Counted from the stretch's first letter, positions 17,401-26,045 are shown. The stretch is DNA of 64,000 bases from Xylanibacter caecicola (GCF_013166515.1 NZ_JABKKJ010000005.1:1-64000); one strand, 5' to 3'. Notes: a model not told the origin generated them from the sequence alone. Numbers and translations: made by a program.

Positions 17401-18864
17401 AAGAGTACGTTCGTCTTCCGACAGACTGTATATATTTCCCAAAGCATAATAAGATCCGACTTTATCCACATCAGCACCGGGCATAAGTACAAGTCCCGTG
17501 GGATTGTCGTTGTTGCCCTGAAGACCTGCAAGAAGTTTACCGCCTGTAGCGAAATCATCCATAGTCAGTCCCGTAGCAGCAAGGAAGTGCCATATCCTTG
17601 CATTGGCAAGAGGAGCATCATGACTACCTGCAACAGAAAGGACATCGTCAACGGTCACTTCGCCTACAAACGCAACTCCCATACGGTTTTCTGCCGGTTG
17701 GTTCTTGATTTCCGCAGGTATCATGTCGAGAATACTGCCGAAAGCGCTGCTCTCGCCTTTTGCCCTCTGCGAAACAAGCCATATCTTGTTGAAACCGCCT
17801 GCCATGGCAAACTTCAGATTAGGATAGCATCCGCCCTTGAAGTTGGGGCTTATCTTTGTACCTACGGGCAATATGAATACTTCCCAGTTTACCTTATCAC
17901 CTTCTTTCATACGCACACCGTCGGGAAGTGTGGCGTTAGTGAGGTCGAGCGTCGTAATGTCCTTAAGATTTTCTGCAATATAATCCAATACGTCTTGTGT
18001 TATTGTTCCTTCAGTTATTATAAGTTTCTTCAAAGCGTCCTTGCCGTTTTCAGCAACAAAAGCCTCAAAGTCCGTCTTAAGATTTTCTACCGTCGTAGCC
18101 AAAGTGTTCTTGTCAGCGGGAGCAACCGGCTTTTCCACCTTGACATTATCCGTTCCTTTTATATACGCCTTTGCACTTTCATCGGCAACAGATACCGCAG
18201 AACCTGCAGGAACAGTGATGTCTGCCGATATATTTATGTTGGTAAAATTAAACTCAGTAAAGCCCGAAGCCGACAAATCAAACTCGGACGTCACATCAGA
18301 CTGTAGTATAAGTTTGGGTTCCGCATCGCGTACGTCATTCCATGCAAGTTTGTCTGTATTATTTATTACAGCAATAAGACCTTCATGCGTTCTACCATAA
18401 TAGTTAAATACGGCATTATTCCAAAAACTTCCCGGAGTAGAAGCATAGGCATCGGAAACAATAATATTTCTTATATTGCCACTTCCGGAATTAGGATTTA
18501 AATTAAGTGCTGAAACTGATGCCTCATCTGAAAAATCAGCTTCCATGAAGTCAATAGTTGTTATACAACCTGCATCGCCTACAAAATAGAAGGAAGCAGC
18601 ATCTTCACTATTGAGCGCCACGCCTTCTGCGGTTGTAACAACAACTTTTGTAACTTTTGGTTCTGCATTTTGCGCTGCAGATACAAGCGTATACCCATAT
18701 CCGGCATTAGGAATATAATTACCAAAATCACCGGCGTTTCCAATCGTAATCCTCATCACCGAACCCTCAACGGTCCAAGATGATGTTCCATCTTTGCCGA
18801 ATGTTTCGCCTTTAATTGTCAATACCGACAGCAGTGCCAGCATCATAAACAACAACTTTCTCAT
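14494..18864 (-). CDS. Large secreted BspA-like/leucine-rich repeat surface protein
   Basis: A 1456-residue protein with a signal peptide (MRKLLFMMLALLSVLTIKG) and no internal membrane segment. Roughly residues 840-950 contain BspA-type leucine-rich repeats (VTEFKLPTSAEMTVIPDNCM, IQELCVPANYEVIGENAF). Shorter LRR-like pieces occur near residue 300 (DITTLDLTNATLPDG). The C-terminus VYSISGKYMGTSVEGLPKGA...DGRKFVVR resembles short T9SS-type sorting tails, so cell-surface anchoring through the T9SS is likely. BspA-like proteins bind host or polysaccharide ligands; the ligand here is unknown. The promoter candidate at 19032-19063 abuts a G/C homopolymer, which suggests variable expression. The small gene at 14276 follows it closely. 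Confidence 0.8.
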   Translation of the reverse strand: MRKLLFMMLALLSVLTIKGETFGKDGTSSWTVEGSVMRITIGNAGDFGNYIPNAGYGYTLVSAAQNAEPKVTKVVVTTAEGVALNSEDAASFYFVGDAGCITTIDFMEADFSDEASVSALNLNPNSGSGNIRNIIVSDAYASTPGSFWNNAVFNYYGRTHEGLIAVINNTDKLAWNDVRDAEPKLILQSDVTSEFDLSASGFTEFNFTNINISADITVPAGSAVSVADESAKAYIKGTDNVKVEKPVAPADKNTLATTVENLKTDFEAFVAENGKDALKKLIITEGTITQDVLDYIAENLKDITTLDLTNATLPDGVRMKEGDKVNWEVFILPVGTKISPNFKGGCYPNLKFAMAGGFNKIWLVSQRAKGESSAFGSILDMIPAEIKNQPAENRMGVAFVGEVTVDDVLSVAGSHDAPLANARIWHFLAATGLTMDDFATGGKLLAGLQGNNDNPTGLVLMPGADVDKVGSYYALGNIYSLSEDERTLTVKISKTHTFDIARFTTMKTRIAVLKNAEVDEHIINALKGTRRAVSVDLSGMSFPDNSDEILSGVTAGNVKVVRIPNGCGFDINHYAGTTFGVISRIKTDETPNVAVSYQRVPGTLNKVREYRSSSIINSEYIRYRGVMNMHDIENIFTGDNSNTNTYYDLSDVRLVKYINGTVDEEKDPIDFHEDMITDRTVEDGRDMSGLKNDYVKYIALPEGTEIPANIDAFKTDNCPLLLCIGTFDKASQKLSFHSFEEGCVEPVVKMLVDDGDKITADNVVKNLVMSGKLRFSDIAANDDNYGKDGHFGSEEGVADDDVKPNAAFSSGNALLYMQLSTADFSNAVFPTQTDMVFSRAARYSDVTEFKLPTSAEMTVIPDNCMNGFSNIQELCVPANYEVIGENAFREMTGLKKMTTTRVQEGNVTDRGEKTIVLSANLKEIKYGAFWGINGIYDVYVLAEKAPLCVSGAFDEAMLYGNNGFKNVHPIQRVNYINGERVIGMLHYPRVCAGTDEEKNYTDITREYTLLDETGAMNGEGELIAWPKHEEFGRSWAQARKEVEGSEGKLAYTWNAWAAGASTYEEAVEKGGIDNTCTYNTDYMGWHEFVLAESYHRKAQNDEQTRNYSRFKENDWYTLCVPYNITRSMLRDILGAEPGSEVTVDGKTITAGADGLYPDVRTLVQVKRSRNKSLVTFVFSDNLAEKEVGGIKGADVVIENDGRTYRYVAPEFVGDNGDDPVIIKGGYPYIVKPYLPADKLSLSALGEYLVNIPVVGNSPVGYTVNGMSRTATAAPYPEHKVHAIDEDKSTADAPTYVYLENNAAEPYFYHFIGTYSYKESEIPMYGFFLGVQKNTKKHLFFRATSAGREWTRYSALMAGRSAGSIVISPDANEDNIYLDFSCDNDYFGAETGTPSAAKVAMSFGDDGNTTGIIDINNVEKHVTGGAVYSISGKYMGTSVEGLPKGAYIMDGRKFVVR

Positions 18865-19031
18865 CTTTCTACTTTTACCTTATAAATTTATTATACTATT
18901 TTACTTTTCAAAAAACTGCATTAATACTTGATTACATGCTGTTTTCAAAGAAACACATTGCCGATGTTTTATAAAAGATTCCACAACGGGACATCCTGTC
19001 TCTGCGGAATAGTCGCCGAATTAATGGTGCG

Positions 19032-19072
19032 CAAAAGTAGTTTTATTATTCTTATTTATGAAACGGGGGGGG
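19032..19072 (-). promoter_or_regulatory. Promoter of the surface-protein gene beside an 8-base homopolymer
   Basis: On the minus strand TACTTTTG (19032-19039) fits the -7 box, and TTTC (19060-19063), 20 bases further upstream, fits the -33 TTTG at three of four positions. A run of eight C on this strand (19065-19072 in window coordinates) sits one base beyond the -33 element. The implied leader is about 160 nt. Confidence 0.5.
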
Positions 19073-19287
19073 TAATTTCACATTGTTTAACTGTAAACGT
19101 TATCGTATACAGCATATTTAACAGTTCAATGTGTCAGTAAAAAGCACCGAAAAGGCTTATTCTTGTCAAATTAAAAACATCCTCGAGAAAAGTCAAACCA
19201 GATAAATGAAAAGGCGGACAACAAGGTCTGAGACAGCAAAAAGCGGCAAAATATGTCACATAACAACCGTATCAGCACCTGAAGTGC
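19073..19287. other. Gene-free spacer between surface protein and repeat array
   Basis: Apart from the promoter at 19032-19072, the stretch 18865-19287 has no supportable gene or RNA. It is A/T-rich and diverges from the surface-protein gene. Confidence 0.4.
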
Positions 19288-19388
19288 GGCACTTTGAAGT
19301 GTAAAACACGGCACTTAGGATGCCTAAATGCCTCCTTTTGCACCCTAAAACGGCACACTTTGCGGTGCAAAATGCCGTCTTTTACAAC
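19288..19388. repeat. Array 1 of about 22-bp imperfect units
   Basis: Five units begin at 19288, 19310, about 19331, 19352 and 19374 (spacing 20-22). Units read like GGCACTTTGAAGTGTAAAAC or GGCACACTTTGCGGTGCAAA: a GGCA-type head, a CTTT block and a TGCAAAA/CTAAAA tail. The stretch 19389-19830 holds no gene I can support; open frames on the plus strand there overlap one another and have no family features. Confidence 0.65.
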
Positions 19389-19832
19389 AACATACATTGC
19401 ATATCGCTGCACACAAAGCGACAAGGACAGCACAAATGCCTGGTACACGGAAGGTTACAACTGCGCACTCATTTTTGCGTTATTTACAGGAAAAGAGTGG
19501 CGAGGACGGAAAAACGCGAAGCACGGGCGTTTGAAAAATACAAAAAGAAAGCAGCAACGACATCTTGTATTACAATATGTAAAACAAAGCCCCGTACACA
19601 ACATATCCCTCGTATACCTTGCTTTAACGCGCGTTCTTCAGATTCTTATTCCATTTTATATTACAAACCACCCCGGAGGATGTATCGAAATAAGCAACAA
19701 AACGCGTTGTCCGCTATTCTTCCACCTCCCGTCACAACCTCCCATACCCCGCCGGAAAACATAGAGACAGGACAAGAAACATGACGGAAAAAGCATTTTT
19801 ATCTAATAATACCGTAAAAATTGAGCGCAAAC

Positions 19833-19865
19833 ATTGGCGTATTTCACTTTTTATCAGTACCTTTG
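19833..19865 (+). promoter_or_regulatory. rpsO promoter
   Basis: ATTG (19833-19836), a 21-base spacer and TACCTTTG (19858-19865) fit the Bacteroidetes -33/-7 promoter. The sequence continues GCACCCG, as at the tRNA-Met and tRNA-Phe promoters. The leader to the rpsO start is about 100 nt, long enough for an autoregulatory S15 site, which I cannot confirm. Confidence 0.7.
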
Positions 19866-19975
19866 CACCCGAATTTCGGAAAATCCGATGCATTCGATGG
19901 GGACGGTGTTGTGATTAAGGCACCGGTCATCAGAAGGATGTAATATAAAAACAACATTAATCAAACAAAACAATT

Positions 19976-20245
19976 ATGTATTTAGATCAGGCTAAGAAAC
20001 AGGAAATCTTCGGCAAGTATGGCAAGTCTAACACCGATACAGGTTCGGCAGAGAGCCAGATAGCGCTCTTCACATACCGTATCGCACACTTGACAGAGCA
20101 CCTCAAGAAGAACCACAAGGACCACGTGACAACACGTTCGCTGACAATGCTCGTAGGTAAAAGACGTGCCCTGCTGGACTATCTTTACGACCGCGACGTT
20201 GAACGTTATCGTGCAATCGTAAAGGCATTGGGTCTGCGCCGATAA
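19976..20245 (+). CDS. rpsO: 30S ribosomal protein S15
   Basis: An 89-residue protein of the small ribosomal subunit; it binds 16S rRNA early in assembly and forms a bridge to the 50S subunit. Family features are complete: [27 protein letters not shown], and the [20 protein letters not shown] helix before the basic end GLRR. Normal length. Monocistronic here, with a promoter of the stable-RNA type and a strong terminator 33 bases past the stop. The usual pnp partner is not adjacent. Confidence 0.98.
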   Translation: MYLDQAKKQEIFGKYGKSNTDTGSAESQIALFTYRIAHLTEHLKKNHKDHVTTRSLTMLVGKRRALLDYLYDRDVERYRAIVKALGLRR

Positions 20246-20277
20246 GAAAAGGCACAGCTTTAAACGAAAAAACATAT

Positions 20278-20312
20278 CCCCGTGGCAATGAATATTTGCC
20301 ACGGGGATTTTT
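20278..20312 (+). terminator. Terminator of rpsO
   Basis: CCCCGTGGCAA (20278-20288) pairs with TTGCCACGGGG (20296-20306) around a 7-base loop, followed by ATTTTTGG. Confidence 0.9.
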
Positions 20313-20329
20313 GGTTTTATATGTTTTTA

Positions 20330-20468
20330 AGGAAGGAGATAAGGGGAGATAGGAGAAGATATGTGGCTTGCGCCACAGAAGATAGAAGACAAATGTCTCA
20401 GAACAAGAAACAAAACATTTATCTCTTATCTTCCTTTATCTTCTCCTATCTCCCCTTATCTCCTTCCT
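20330..20468. repeat. 139-bp inverted repeat with perfect 32-bp arms
   Basis: Arms 20330-20361 and 20437-20468 are perfectly complementary over 32 bp. They are purine/pyrimidine-biased and built of 8-10 base sub-repeats such as GGAGATA. The 75-base loop contains a small TGTGGC/GCCACA hairpin. The pyrimidine-rich repeat continues to about 20515, reaching the folK stop. It separates the convergent rpsO and folK genes. Confidence 0.85.
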
Positions 20469-20489
20469 CTCGTCTTCCTTTATCTTCTT

Positions 20490-20939
20490 CTATCTCCCTT
20501 TATATTCATAAATGCACCCCTCCCCGTCCATAATCTCGCGCAACGGCACCATTACAAAGTCGCGTTCGTGCATCAGGGGATGGGGTATACACAGCTCGGG
20601 GGTATCAACATGTATGTCGTCATACAGCAGAATGTCGATGTCTATGGGGCGGTCGTGATATTCCCCACCCGACGACTTGACCGTTCTGCCGAGCTGTTTC
20701 TCTATGTTCTGCGTAGCCCGGAGCACCTCGAACGGCGACAAGGCGGTGTGCACGCATACGACTGCATTGATGAAACGGTTTGAAGACAGGAAGCCCCACG
20801 GCTCGGTTTCAATAAAAGAGGAGCGGCGGACAACCGTGCCCACTGCTCCTTCTATAAGTTCTATCGCCCTGTTCATAGTCTGTTCTCTGTCGCCGATATT
20901 GGCGCCGAGGGCGAGATATAATATGTGTAAATCCGGCAT
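20490..20939 (-). CDS. folK: 2-amino-4-hydroxy-6-hydroxymethyldihydropteridine pyrophosphokinase
   Basis: A 149-residue enzyme of folate synthesis; it transfers pyrophosphate from ATP to the pterin before dihydropteroate synthase acts. Motifs are YLALGANIGDRE at the N-terminus, FIETEPWGF, and the signature GGEYHDRPIDIDILLYDD with IPHPLMHERDFVMVPL. The start at 20939 is chosen because its ATG overlaps the queA stop (TGATG), an arrangement for coupled translation; a longer reading would intrude into queA. Last gene of the ftsX-uppP-truB-queA operon. Its 3' end meets the pyrimidine-rich repeat, which supplies the final residues. Confidence 0.95.
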   Translation of the reverse strand: MPDLHILYLALGANIGDREQTMNRAIELIEGAVGTVVRRSSFIETEPWGFLSSNRFINAVVCVHTALSPFEVLRATQNIEKQLGRTVKSSGGEYHDRPIDIDILLYDDIHVDTPELCIPHPLMHERDFVMVPLREIMDGEGCIYEYKGR

Positions 20940-22057
20940 CAGTCGTTGAGTATAAGCATGGCATCGCCGTAGCAACCGAACTTATAGCCGTTCTTCACGG
21001 CAAGGTCGTAAGCCTGCATCACAAGGTCGTAGCCGCCGAAAGCCGCAGTAGACATGAGCAGTGTGGACATGGGATGATAGAAATTGGCTATCATAGAGTC
21101 TGCCACACCGAACTCGTATGGCGGGAATATGAACTTGTTTGTCCACCCCTCGTACTCTTTGAGCTGATTGTCCGTGCCGGATGCCGTCTCGGTAGCCTTG
21201 ACAACGCTTGTCCCGACGGCACACACATGGCGCCCTGCCGACTTGGCACCGTTGACAATGCGGCATGCCTCGGCATCGATAAACATCTGTTCGGAATCCA
21301 TTTTGTGCTTTGTAAGGTCTTCCACTTCTATGTCGTGGAAGTTTCCGAGGGCACAGTGCACCGTGACGTATGCAAACTCTATGCCCCTGATCTCCATGCG
21401 TTTGAGCAGCTCGCGGCTGAAGTGCAGACCCGAAGCGGGAGCGGTAACGGCACCCTCTTTGCGGGCAAAGATGCACTGAAAGTCGTCAAGGTCTTCGGGT
21501 TTTGCCGCACGCTTGTCGACGATATATCTCGGCAGCGGAGCCTCGCCGAGCGCATAAAGCTCGCGTTTGAACTCGTCGTGCGGGCAGTCGTAGAGGAAAC
21601 GCAGGGTGCGTCCGCGGCTTGTGGTATTGTCAATGACCTCGGCAACCATGGTTCCGCTGCTGTCAAAGAACAGCTTGTTGCCTATACGTATCTTACGGGC
21701 AGGCTCTACAAGGACATCCCACAGGCGCATTTCCTCGTTGAGTTCGCGGAGCAGGAATACCTCGATCTTGGCATCTGTCTTCTCCTTTGTGCCGTAAAGG
21801 CGTGCCGGAAACACCTTTGTGTCGTTGAAGACAAAGGTATCGCCCTCATCGAAATAATCGAGTACGTTACGGAAATCAAGCCATACGGGATTGCCGTCGG
21901 CATCGTTGAGCGTGTTGCCGTCGGCATCGGTCTTGTGCATTTCTATTTTCTGCGATTTCTTATGAATAACCATAAGACGGCACTCGTCGCGATGATATGG
22001 AGGCTCGAGAGCTATAAGTTCCTCCGGAAGTTTGAATTTAAATTGTGACAGTTTCAT
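20939..22057 (-). CDS. queA: S-adenosylmethionine:tRNA ribosyltransferase-isomerase
   Basis: A 372-residue cytoplasmic enzyme that adds the ribosyl moiety of S-adenosylmethionine to 7-aminomethyl-deazaguanine in tRNA, giving epoxyqueuosine. Recognisable segments are [14 protein letters not shown] at the N-terminus, [39 protein letters not shown] and [11 protein letters not shown] small hydrophilic insert near residues 43-56 ([14 protein letters not shown]) is typical of the Bacteroidales form. It starts four bases after the truB stop and shares a base with the folK start, so it is within a tight operon. Confidence 0.97.
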   Translation of the reverse strand: MKLSQFKFKLPEELIALEPPYHRDECRLMVIHKKSQKIEMHKTDADGNTLNDADGNPVWLDFRNVLDYFDEGDTFVFNDTKVFPARLYGTKEKTDAKIEVFLLRELNEEMRLWDVLVEPARKIRIGNKLFFDSSGTMVAEVIDNTTSRGRTLRFLYDCPHDEFKRELYALGEAPLPRYIVDKRAAKPEDLDDFQCIFARKEGAVTAPASGLHFSRELLKRMEIRGIEFAYVTVHCALGNFHDIEVEDLTKHKMDSEQMFIDAEACRIVNGAKSAGRHVCAVGTSVVKATETASGTDNQLKEYEGWTNKFIFPPYEFGVADSMIANFYHPMSTLLMSTAAFGGYDLVMQAYDLAVKNGYKFGCYGDAMLILND

Positions 22058-22061
22058 AGTT

Positions 22062-22784
22062 CTATTTATCTCCTCCTGTTATATTATCTTCTATTGTCTG
22101 TTGTTCAAGCCATGCCGGAAAAGCATCGAGCGTTATGCAGTCGGTGACATTTACGCTACCGACACGTGTACGCCGCAATGACGTGAGATAGGCTCCGCTG
22201 CCAATGGCTGTACCTATGTCGCGTGCCAATGCACGTATGTATGTGCCCTTGCCGCACACCACCCTTATGCCAACCTGCATTGTCGCGGGATTGAACGACG
22301 TCAGTTCTATCTCGTCTATGCGCAACACTTTGGGTTTGAGCTCTACGTCGTGCCCCTTGCGCATGAGTTCGTAAGCGCGTTTGCCGCCCACCTTGCATGC
22401 CGAATAAGACGGCGGTATCTGATGTATCTCACCTACAAAACGCTGCAACGTGTCTTCTATCAACCGACGCGTGATGTGAGCTGTGGGATAGGTGAAGTCC
22501 ACGGTATGCTCGCAGTCATAGCTGGGAGTGGTTGCCCCGAGTTTGAGCGTGGCTGTATATTCCTTTGTGTGTGCCTGGAGCTCTTCTATCATCTTGGTCT
22601 TGCGCCCGGTACAGATGATGAGGACACCGGTGGCAAGCGGGTCGAGGGTTCCGGCATGTCCGGTCTTTACACGCTTCACCCCGAGATGACGGGAGATGAG
22701 GTATCTCACACGCGCCAGTGCCCCGAAGCTGGACATGCCATAGGGTTTGTCGATACAGATTATTTCGCCTTGGGTGAAATTCAT
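22062..22784 (-). CDS. truB: tRNA pseudouridine(55) synthase
   Basis: A 240-residue enzyme that converts U55 in the T-loop of tRNAs to pseudouridine. The catalytic Asp48 lies in [15 protein letters not shown]. Other family blocks are [35 protein letters not shown] and [15 protein letters not shown]. The start at 22784 ([14 protein letters not shown]) is preferred because longer readings overlap uppP by about 100 bases and add residues without family similarity. It lies 11 bases after uppP and 4 before queA. Confidence 0.97.
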   Translation of the reverse strand: MNFTQGEIICIDKPYGMSSFGALARVRYLISRHLGVKRVKTGHAGTLDPLATGVLIICTGRKTKMIEELQAHTKEYTATLKLGATTPSYDCEHTVDFTYPTAHITRRLIEDTLQRFVGEIHQIPPSYSACKVGGKRAYELMRKGHDVELKPKVLRIDEIELTSFNPATMQVGIRVVCGKGTYIRALARDIGTAIGSGAYLTSLRRTRVGSVNVTDCITLDAFPAWLEQQTIEDNITGGDK

Positions 22785-22795
22785 ATACCGGAAAG

Positions 22796-23593
22796 TTATG
22801 ACAGGATTAATGTTACGGCTCCGGCAATGGCGCAATAAACGGCAAAGTATATAAGTTTTCCTCGCTTCACGATGTTTATCATCCACTTGCATGCAAGACA
22901 TCCGGCAACGAATGCTGCAATGAAACCTACGGCAAGAGACATCACGGGGATGTCGCCGACGGCTGCCTGTGCACCGTCCTTGACCATCTTCACTGTGTCG
23001 AGAAGTGCCTCGCCCAATATCGGAGGTATCACCATGAGAAAGGAGAACTGTGCAAGTTTCTCTTTCTTGTTGCCCAAAAGAAGTCCGGTTGCAATGGTGC
23101 TGCCCGACCGTGACAGTCCGGGCATGACGGCGGCTGCCTGTGCAAGCCCTATGATAAACGCGTCTTTAAGACTGATGTTTTCCTTCTGCCGCGGCTTTGC
23201 ATAGTATGAGAAAGTGAGCAGCAAGGCTGTCACGAGGAGCATCAGCCCGACGATGAACAGTCCGGAACCGAAGATTTCTTCAACTTTGTCCTTGAAAAAC
23301 ACGCCGACAATGCCCACCGGTATCATCGAGACAAGGATGTTGAGTACATATCGGGTCTCGCTGTTCAGCGTCCCTTTGAAAAGTCCTTTGAATATCCATG
23401 CTATCTCTTTCCACAGTATCACGAGCGTACTGAGAACGGTAGCCACGTGGACAAGGATTGTAAACGTAAGGTTTTCTTCGCCTTCTATGTCGAAAAGTGC
23501 GGCACCGATGGCAAGATGACCGCTGCTGCTTACAGGCAGATACTCGGTCAGTCCTTGGAGCAGACCGAGGATAAGTGCTTCAAACCAACTCAT
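22796..23593 (-). CDS. uppP: Undecaprenyl-diphosphate phosphatase
   Basis: A 265-residue inner-membrane enzyme of the BacA family that recycles the undecaprenyl carrier for peptidoglycan and O-antigen synthesis; it also gives bacitracin resistance. The two catalytic segments are visible: [17 protein letters not shown] at 12-28 and [15 protein letters not shown] in the second half. About eight hydrophobic helices. It follows the DUF3098 gene by three bases and precedes truB by eleven, in an operon that begins with ftsX. Confidence 0.97.
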   Translation of the reverse strand: MSWFEALILGLLQGLTEYLPVSSSGHLAIGAALFDIEGEENLTFTILVHVATVLSTLVILWKEIAWIFKGLFKGTLNSETRYVLNILVSMIPVGIVGVFFKDKVEEIFGSGLFIVGLMLLVTALLLTFSYYAKPRQKENISLKDAFIIGLAQAAAVMPGLSRSGSTIATGLLLGNKKEKLAQFSFLMVIPPILGEALLDTVKMVKDGAQAAVGDIPVMSLAVGFIAAFVAGCLACKWMINIVKRGKLIYFAVYCAIAGAVTLILS

Positions 23594-23596
23594 TGC

Positions 23597-23845
23597 TTAT
23601 TGTCTGTCTGTATCCTTGGGTTTATGTATAATGGCGAAAATTATTGACACGAAGCCGATAAAACATACGACGGGAGCCACCTTTATGCGCATGGGGCTGA
23701 AGATTTCGGGATTGAACGTCGTCTCTGTAGAACCGCTTCCGCTCATCAGTATGAAACCGATTATTACAACCAACATGCCTGCTGCAAGGAATATGAAGTT
23801 GGTTTTATTAAACGCAAGATTTTTTTTGTCCATTTTGCTTGTCAT
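23597..23845 (-). CDS. DUF3098 family small membrane protein
   Basis: An 82-residue protein with two hydrophobic helices (FIFLAAGMLVVIIGFILMSG and VAPVVCFIGFVSIIFAII) joined by a short polar loop containing FNPEIFSPMRI, the pattern of DUF3098, a family restricted to Bacteroidetes. Function unknown. It lies between ftsX and uppP in all the spacing of one operon (71 bases after ftsX, 3 before uppP), the usual neighbourhood of this family. An internal ATG four codons downstream is an alternative start. Confidence 0.85.
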   Translation of the reverse strand: MTSKMDKKNLAFNKTNFIFLAAGMLVVIIGFILMSGSGSTETTFNPEIFSPMRIKVAPVVCFIGFVSIIFAIIHKPKDTDRQ

Positions 23846-23916
23846 TGTTTATCTGCGGCGGCACGCATGCAGCGCTGTCGCCGGCAAATGGTGTTTATAT
23901 TAAAATATTGTTCTTA

Positions 23917-24795
23917 TCATATCTTATACAGGTCGCCTGCCTTCATCTTAAGAAACTTGTTCACGGAAAAATATGCACAAAGCAGCGTGATAAGTATTCC
24001 GAAGAGGAAAACGGAGGCTCCGGTGATTGCCATTACCTGCCATGTGATAACGGCTATAACACCCGGTTCATAGGTATATAGGAGGTATATGCCTGCCGCA
24101 AGTACGGCATTGGCAATGACGGCAGCTATAAGTCCGATAGTCATTGCCTTCCGTAAAAACGGGCGACGGATAAAGCCCCACGATGCACCTACGAGCTTCA
24201 TGGTGTGTATATTGAAACGGCGGGCATAGACACCCAGCTTCACCGTGTTGTTGATCAATGAGAAAGAAACGCAGGTAAGAAGTATGGCAAGGACAAGCAA
24301 CACGAGATTTATCTTGCGGAGATTGTCGTTAACGCTGTCCATAAGGTCCTGCGGGTATGTGATGTCGGTTACTTTCTTGTTTTTCTTCAGGTCTTTTACA
24401 ATCCAGCGCAGGGAGTCGGTGTTGGCATAGCCTGCCCTTAGTCTGAGTTCAAGAGAAGACACAAAGGGGTTGGCACCGATGAACTCGCTCGGATCCGTAC
24501 CCATTGCGGCAGTCTGTTCTTTCAGTACCTGTTCTTTGCTTATAAAGTCTACTTTGCTGACGTATTTGCGCTTTGCAATATCCTTGCTGAGTTGCAAAGC
24601 TTCGGAATTGTTCATATCCTCACTGAGTATCATGGATACTGTTAGGTTTTCCTTCACGTATGCGGAAAGGTTCTGCGCCGTAAGGACGGAAAACACAACC
24701 ATGCCAAGCAGAATGAGGACTAATGCCGTGCTTATGCACAACGTTATGCCCTGCAAGCCGTGCCGACAGTTTCTTCTTTTCTTTTTATTGCTCAT
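23917..24795 (-). CDS. ftsX: Cell-division ABC transporter permease-like protein FtsX
   Basis: A 292-residue inner-membrane protein that with FtsE couples peptidoglycan hydrolase activity to the divisome. One N-terminal membrane helix (LQGITLCISTALVLILLGMV) is followed by a periplasmic domain of about 130 residues and then three membrane helices in the FtsX/MacB fold (LVLLVLAILLTCVSFSLINN; GLIAAVIANAVLAAGIYLL; VMAITGASVFLFGILITLL). The cytoplasmic N-terminus is basic (NKKKRRNCRHG). ftsE is not in the window. First gene of the operon running to folK. Confidence 0.92.
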   Translation of the reverse strand: MSNKKKRRNCRHGLQGITLCISTALVLILLGMVVFSVLTAQNLSAYVKENLTVSMILSEDMNNSEALQLSKDIAKRKYVSKVDFISKEQVLKEQTAAMGTDPSEFIGANPFVSSLELRLRAGYANTDSLRWIVKDLKKNKKVTDITYPQDLMDSVNDNLRKINLVLLVLAILLTCVSFSLINNTVKLGVYARRFNIHTMKLVGASWGFIRRPFLRKAMTIGLIAAVIANAVLAAGIYLLYTYEPGVIAVITWQVMAITGASVFLFGILITLLCAYFSVNKFLKMKAGDLYKI

Positions 24796-24900
24796 TACTT
24801 AATGGCTATAACACACCTAATTTGCTGCAAAGTAACAAAAAAAACTTCTGCCTGACAACGGTTTAACTACTATTAACAACAGTCATCCGCTTTTTTTATA

Positions 24901-24908
24901 TACCTTTG
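24901..24908 (+). promoter_or_regulatory. Promoter -7 box of the radical SAM gene
   Basis: TACCTTTG, 34 bases upstream of the start at 24943. The divergent ftsX start is at 24795, so both promoters lie in the 147-base spacer. Confidence 0.5.
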
Positions 24909-24942
24909 TTCGAATATTAATAATATATTATATATAAGGAAT

Positions 24943-25722
24943 ATGGCAACAATAATATATCCGGCACCTATATTCGGACCTGTACACAGCCGACGGCTCG
25001 GCATATCATTGGGAATAAACCTCATGCCGGCAGACGGAAAGATATGCACTTTCGACTGTATATATTGCGAATGCGGCTTTAATGGTGACAACCAACCAAA
25101 GTCCGGACGACCGTCGAGAAAGGAAGTGGCAGACGGATTGGAAGCCAAACTGAGGGAAATGGGTGCGGAGGGCATCGTTCCGGATGTGCTGACATTTGCC
25201 GGCAACGGGGAACCGACGGCACATCCGCAGTTTGCGGAGATTATAAACGATACGATAGAACTGCGAAACAGGTATTGCCCTAAAGCCAAAGTGTCTGTAT
25301 TAAGCAACTCGACAAGGGCGCATCTGTCAGATGTACACGATGCGTTGATGCTCGTAGACAACAACATCTTGAAACTGGACACGGTGGACATGGAATATAT
25401 CAACAGAGTTGACAGACCGGTTGGAACGGGTTATGACGTGGATAAAATAATAGAGTCGATGCGTTCTTTCAACGGGAACGTGATAATACAGACAATGTTC
25501 ATGAAAGGCACTGCCAACGGGGAGAGCGTTGACAACACGGGAGATAAGTACGTTACGCCGTGGCTTGAAGCCTTGAAATATATCAGTCCACGCGAAGTGA
25601 TGATATATACCATAGACCGCGAGACACCTGAACATGGGCTTAAGAAAGCAACAAAAGAGGAACTCGACGGTATACGCGACCGTGTAATAGCATCCGGAAT
25701 ACCGTGTACAGCTTCATATTAA
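24943..25722 (+). CDS. Radical SAM protein (COG0731/TYW1-like)
   Basis: A 259-residue cytoplasmic iron-sulfur enzyme. The S-adenosylmethionine cluster ligands are Cys35, Cys39 and Cys42 (CTFDCIYC); an extra Cys44 follows. The segment GPVHSRRLGISLGINL before it and TFAGNGEPTAHP after it (the GGE-type motif that holds the methionine amino group) place it in the COG0731 group, related to the wyosine-forming enzyme TYW1. Bacterial members of this branch have no established reaction, and wyosine is not made by bacteria, so the substrate is unknown. No auxiliary cluster domain is visible. It is a single-gene unit. Confidence 0.85.
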   Translation: MATIIYPAPIFGPVHSRRLGISLGINLMPADGKICTFDCIYCECGFNGDNQPKSGRPSRKEVADGLEAKLREMGAEGIVPDVLTFAGNGEPTAHPQFAEIINDTIELRNRYCPKAKVSVLSNSTRAHLSDVHDALMLVDNNILKLDTVDMEYINRVDRPVGTGYDVDKIIESMRSFNGNVIIQTMFMKGTANGESVDNTGDKYVTPWLEALKYISPREVMIYTIDRETPEHGLKKATKEELDGIRDRVIASGIPCTASY

Positions 25723-25800
25723 TGAGGCTTACGGATTATATTAACGAGCCTTACGAATTATATTAACGAGCCTTATTGATTTGTATTAACAATCTTACGG
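25723..25800. repeat. Three imperfect direct repeats after the radical SAM gene
   Basis: The words ATGAGGCTTACGGATTATAT, AACGAGCCTTACGAATTATA and AACGAGCCTTATTGATTTGT follow one another at about 25-base spacing, joined by ATTAAC or TTA. The first overlaps the radical SAM stop codon. The remaining spacer to 26005 shows no gene. Confidence 0.65.
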
Positions 25801-26005
25801 ATGAACATCAACTGTAAGACGATATTTCTATCAGCGCATATTTCACGGCTTTCTAATAGCTATACATGAAAAATGCCACCGTAACCGATGACGTTCAACA
25901 ACCGGAATTACAGATTATACGTGAATTATGGATAACGAACTTGCATAGATTTGATGTGTATCCACACTGATTTGCCGCAGCCCCGAGTGTACCTACCGGC
26001 AAAAT

Positions 26006-26045
26006 AATAAAGCCCGGAAAACTTCAATGCTTTCCGGGCTTTATT
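26006..26045. terminator. Terminator of the TonB/TPR operon
   Basis: AATAAAGCCCGGAAA (26006-26020) pairs perfectly with TTTCCGGGCTTTATT (26031-26045) around a 10-base loop. It lies between the convergent radical SAM and TPR genes and can act in both directions. Confidence 0.9.

Noticed and set aside
19294..19784. Two overlapping plus-strand open frames of about 155 codons
   Set aside because: They overlap each other and repeat array 1, contain no family motif and have no promoter or ribosome-binding site.
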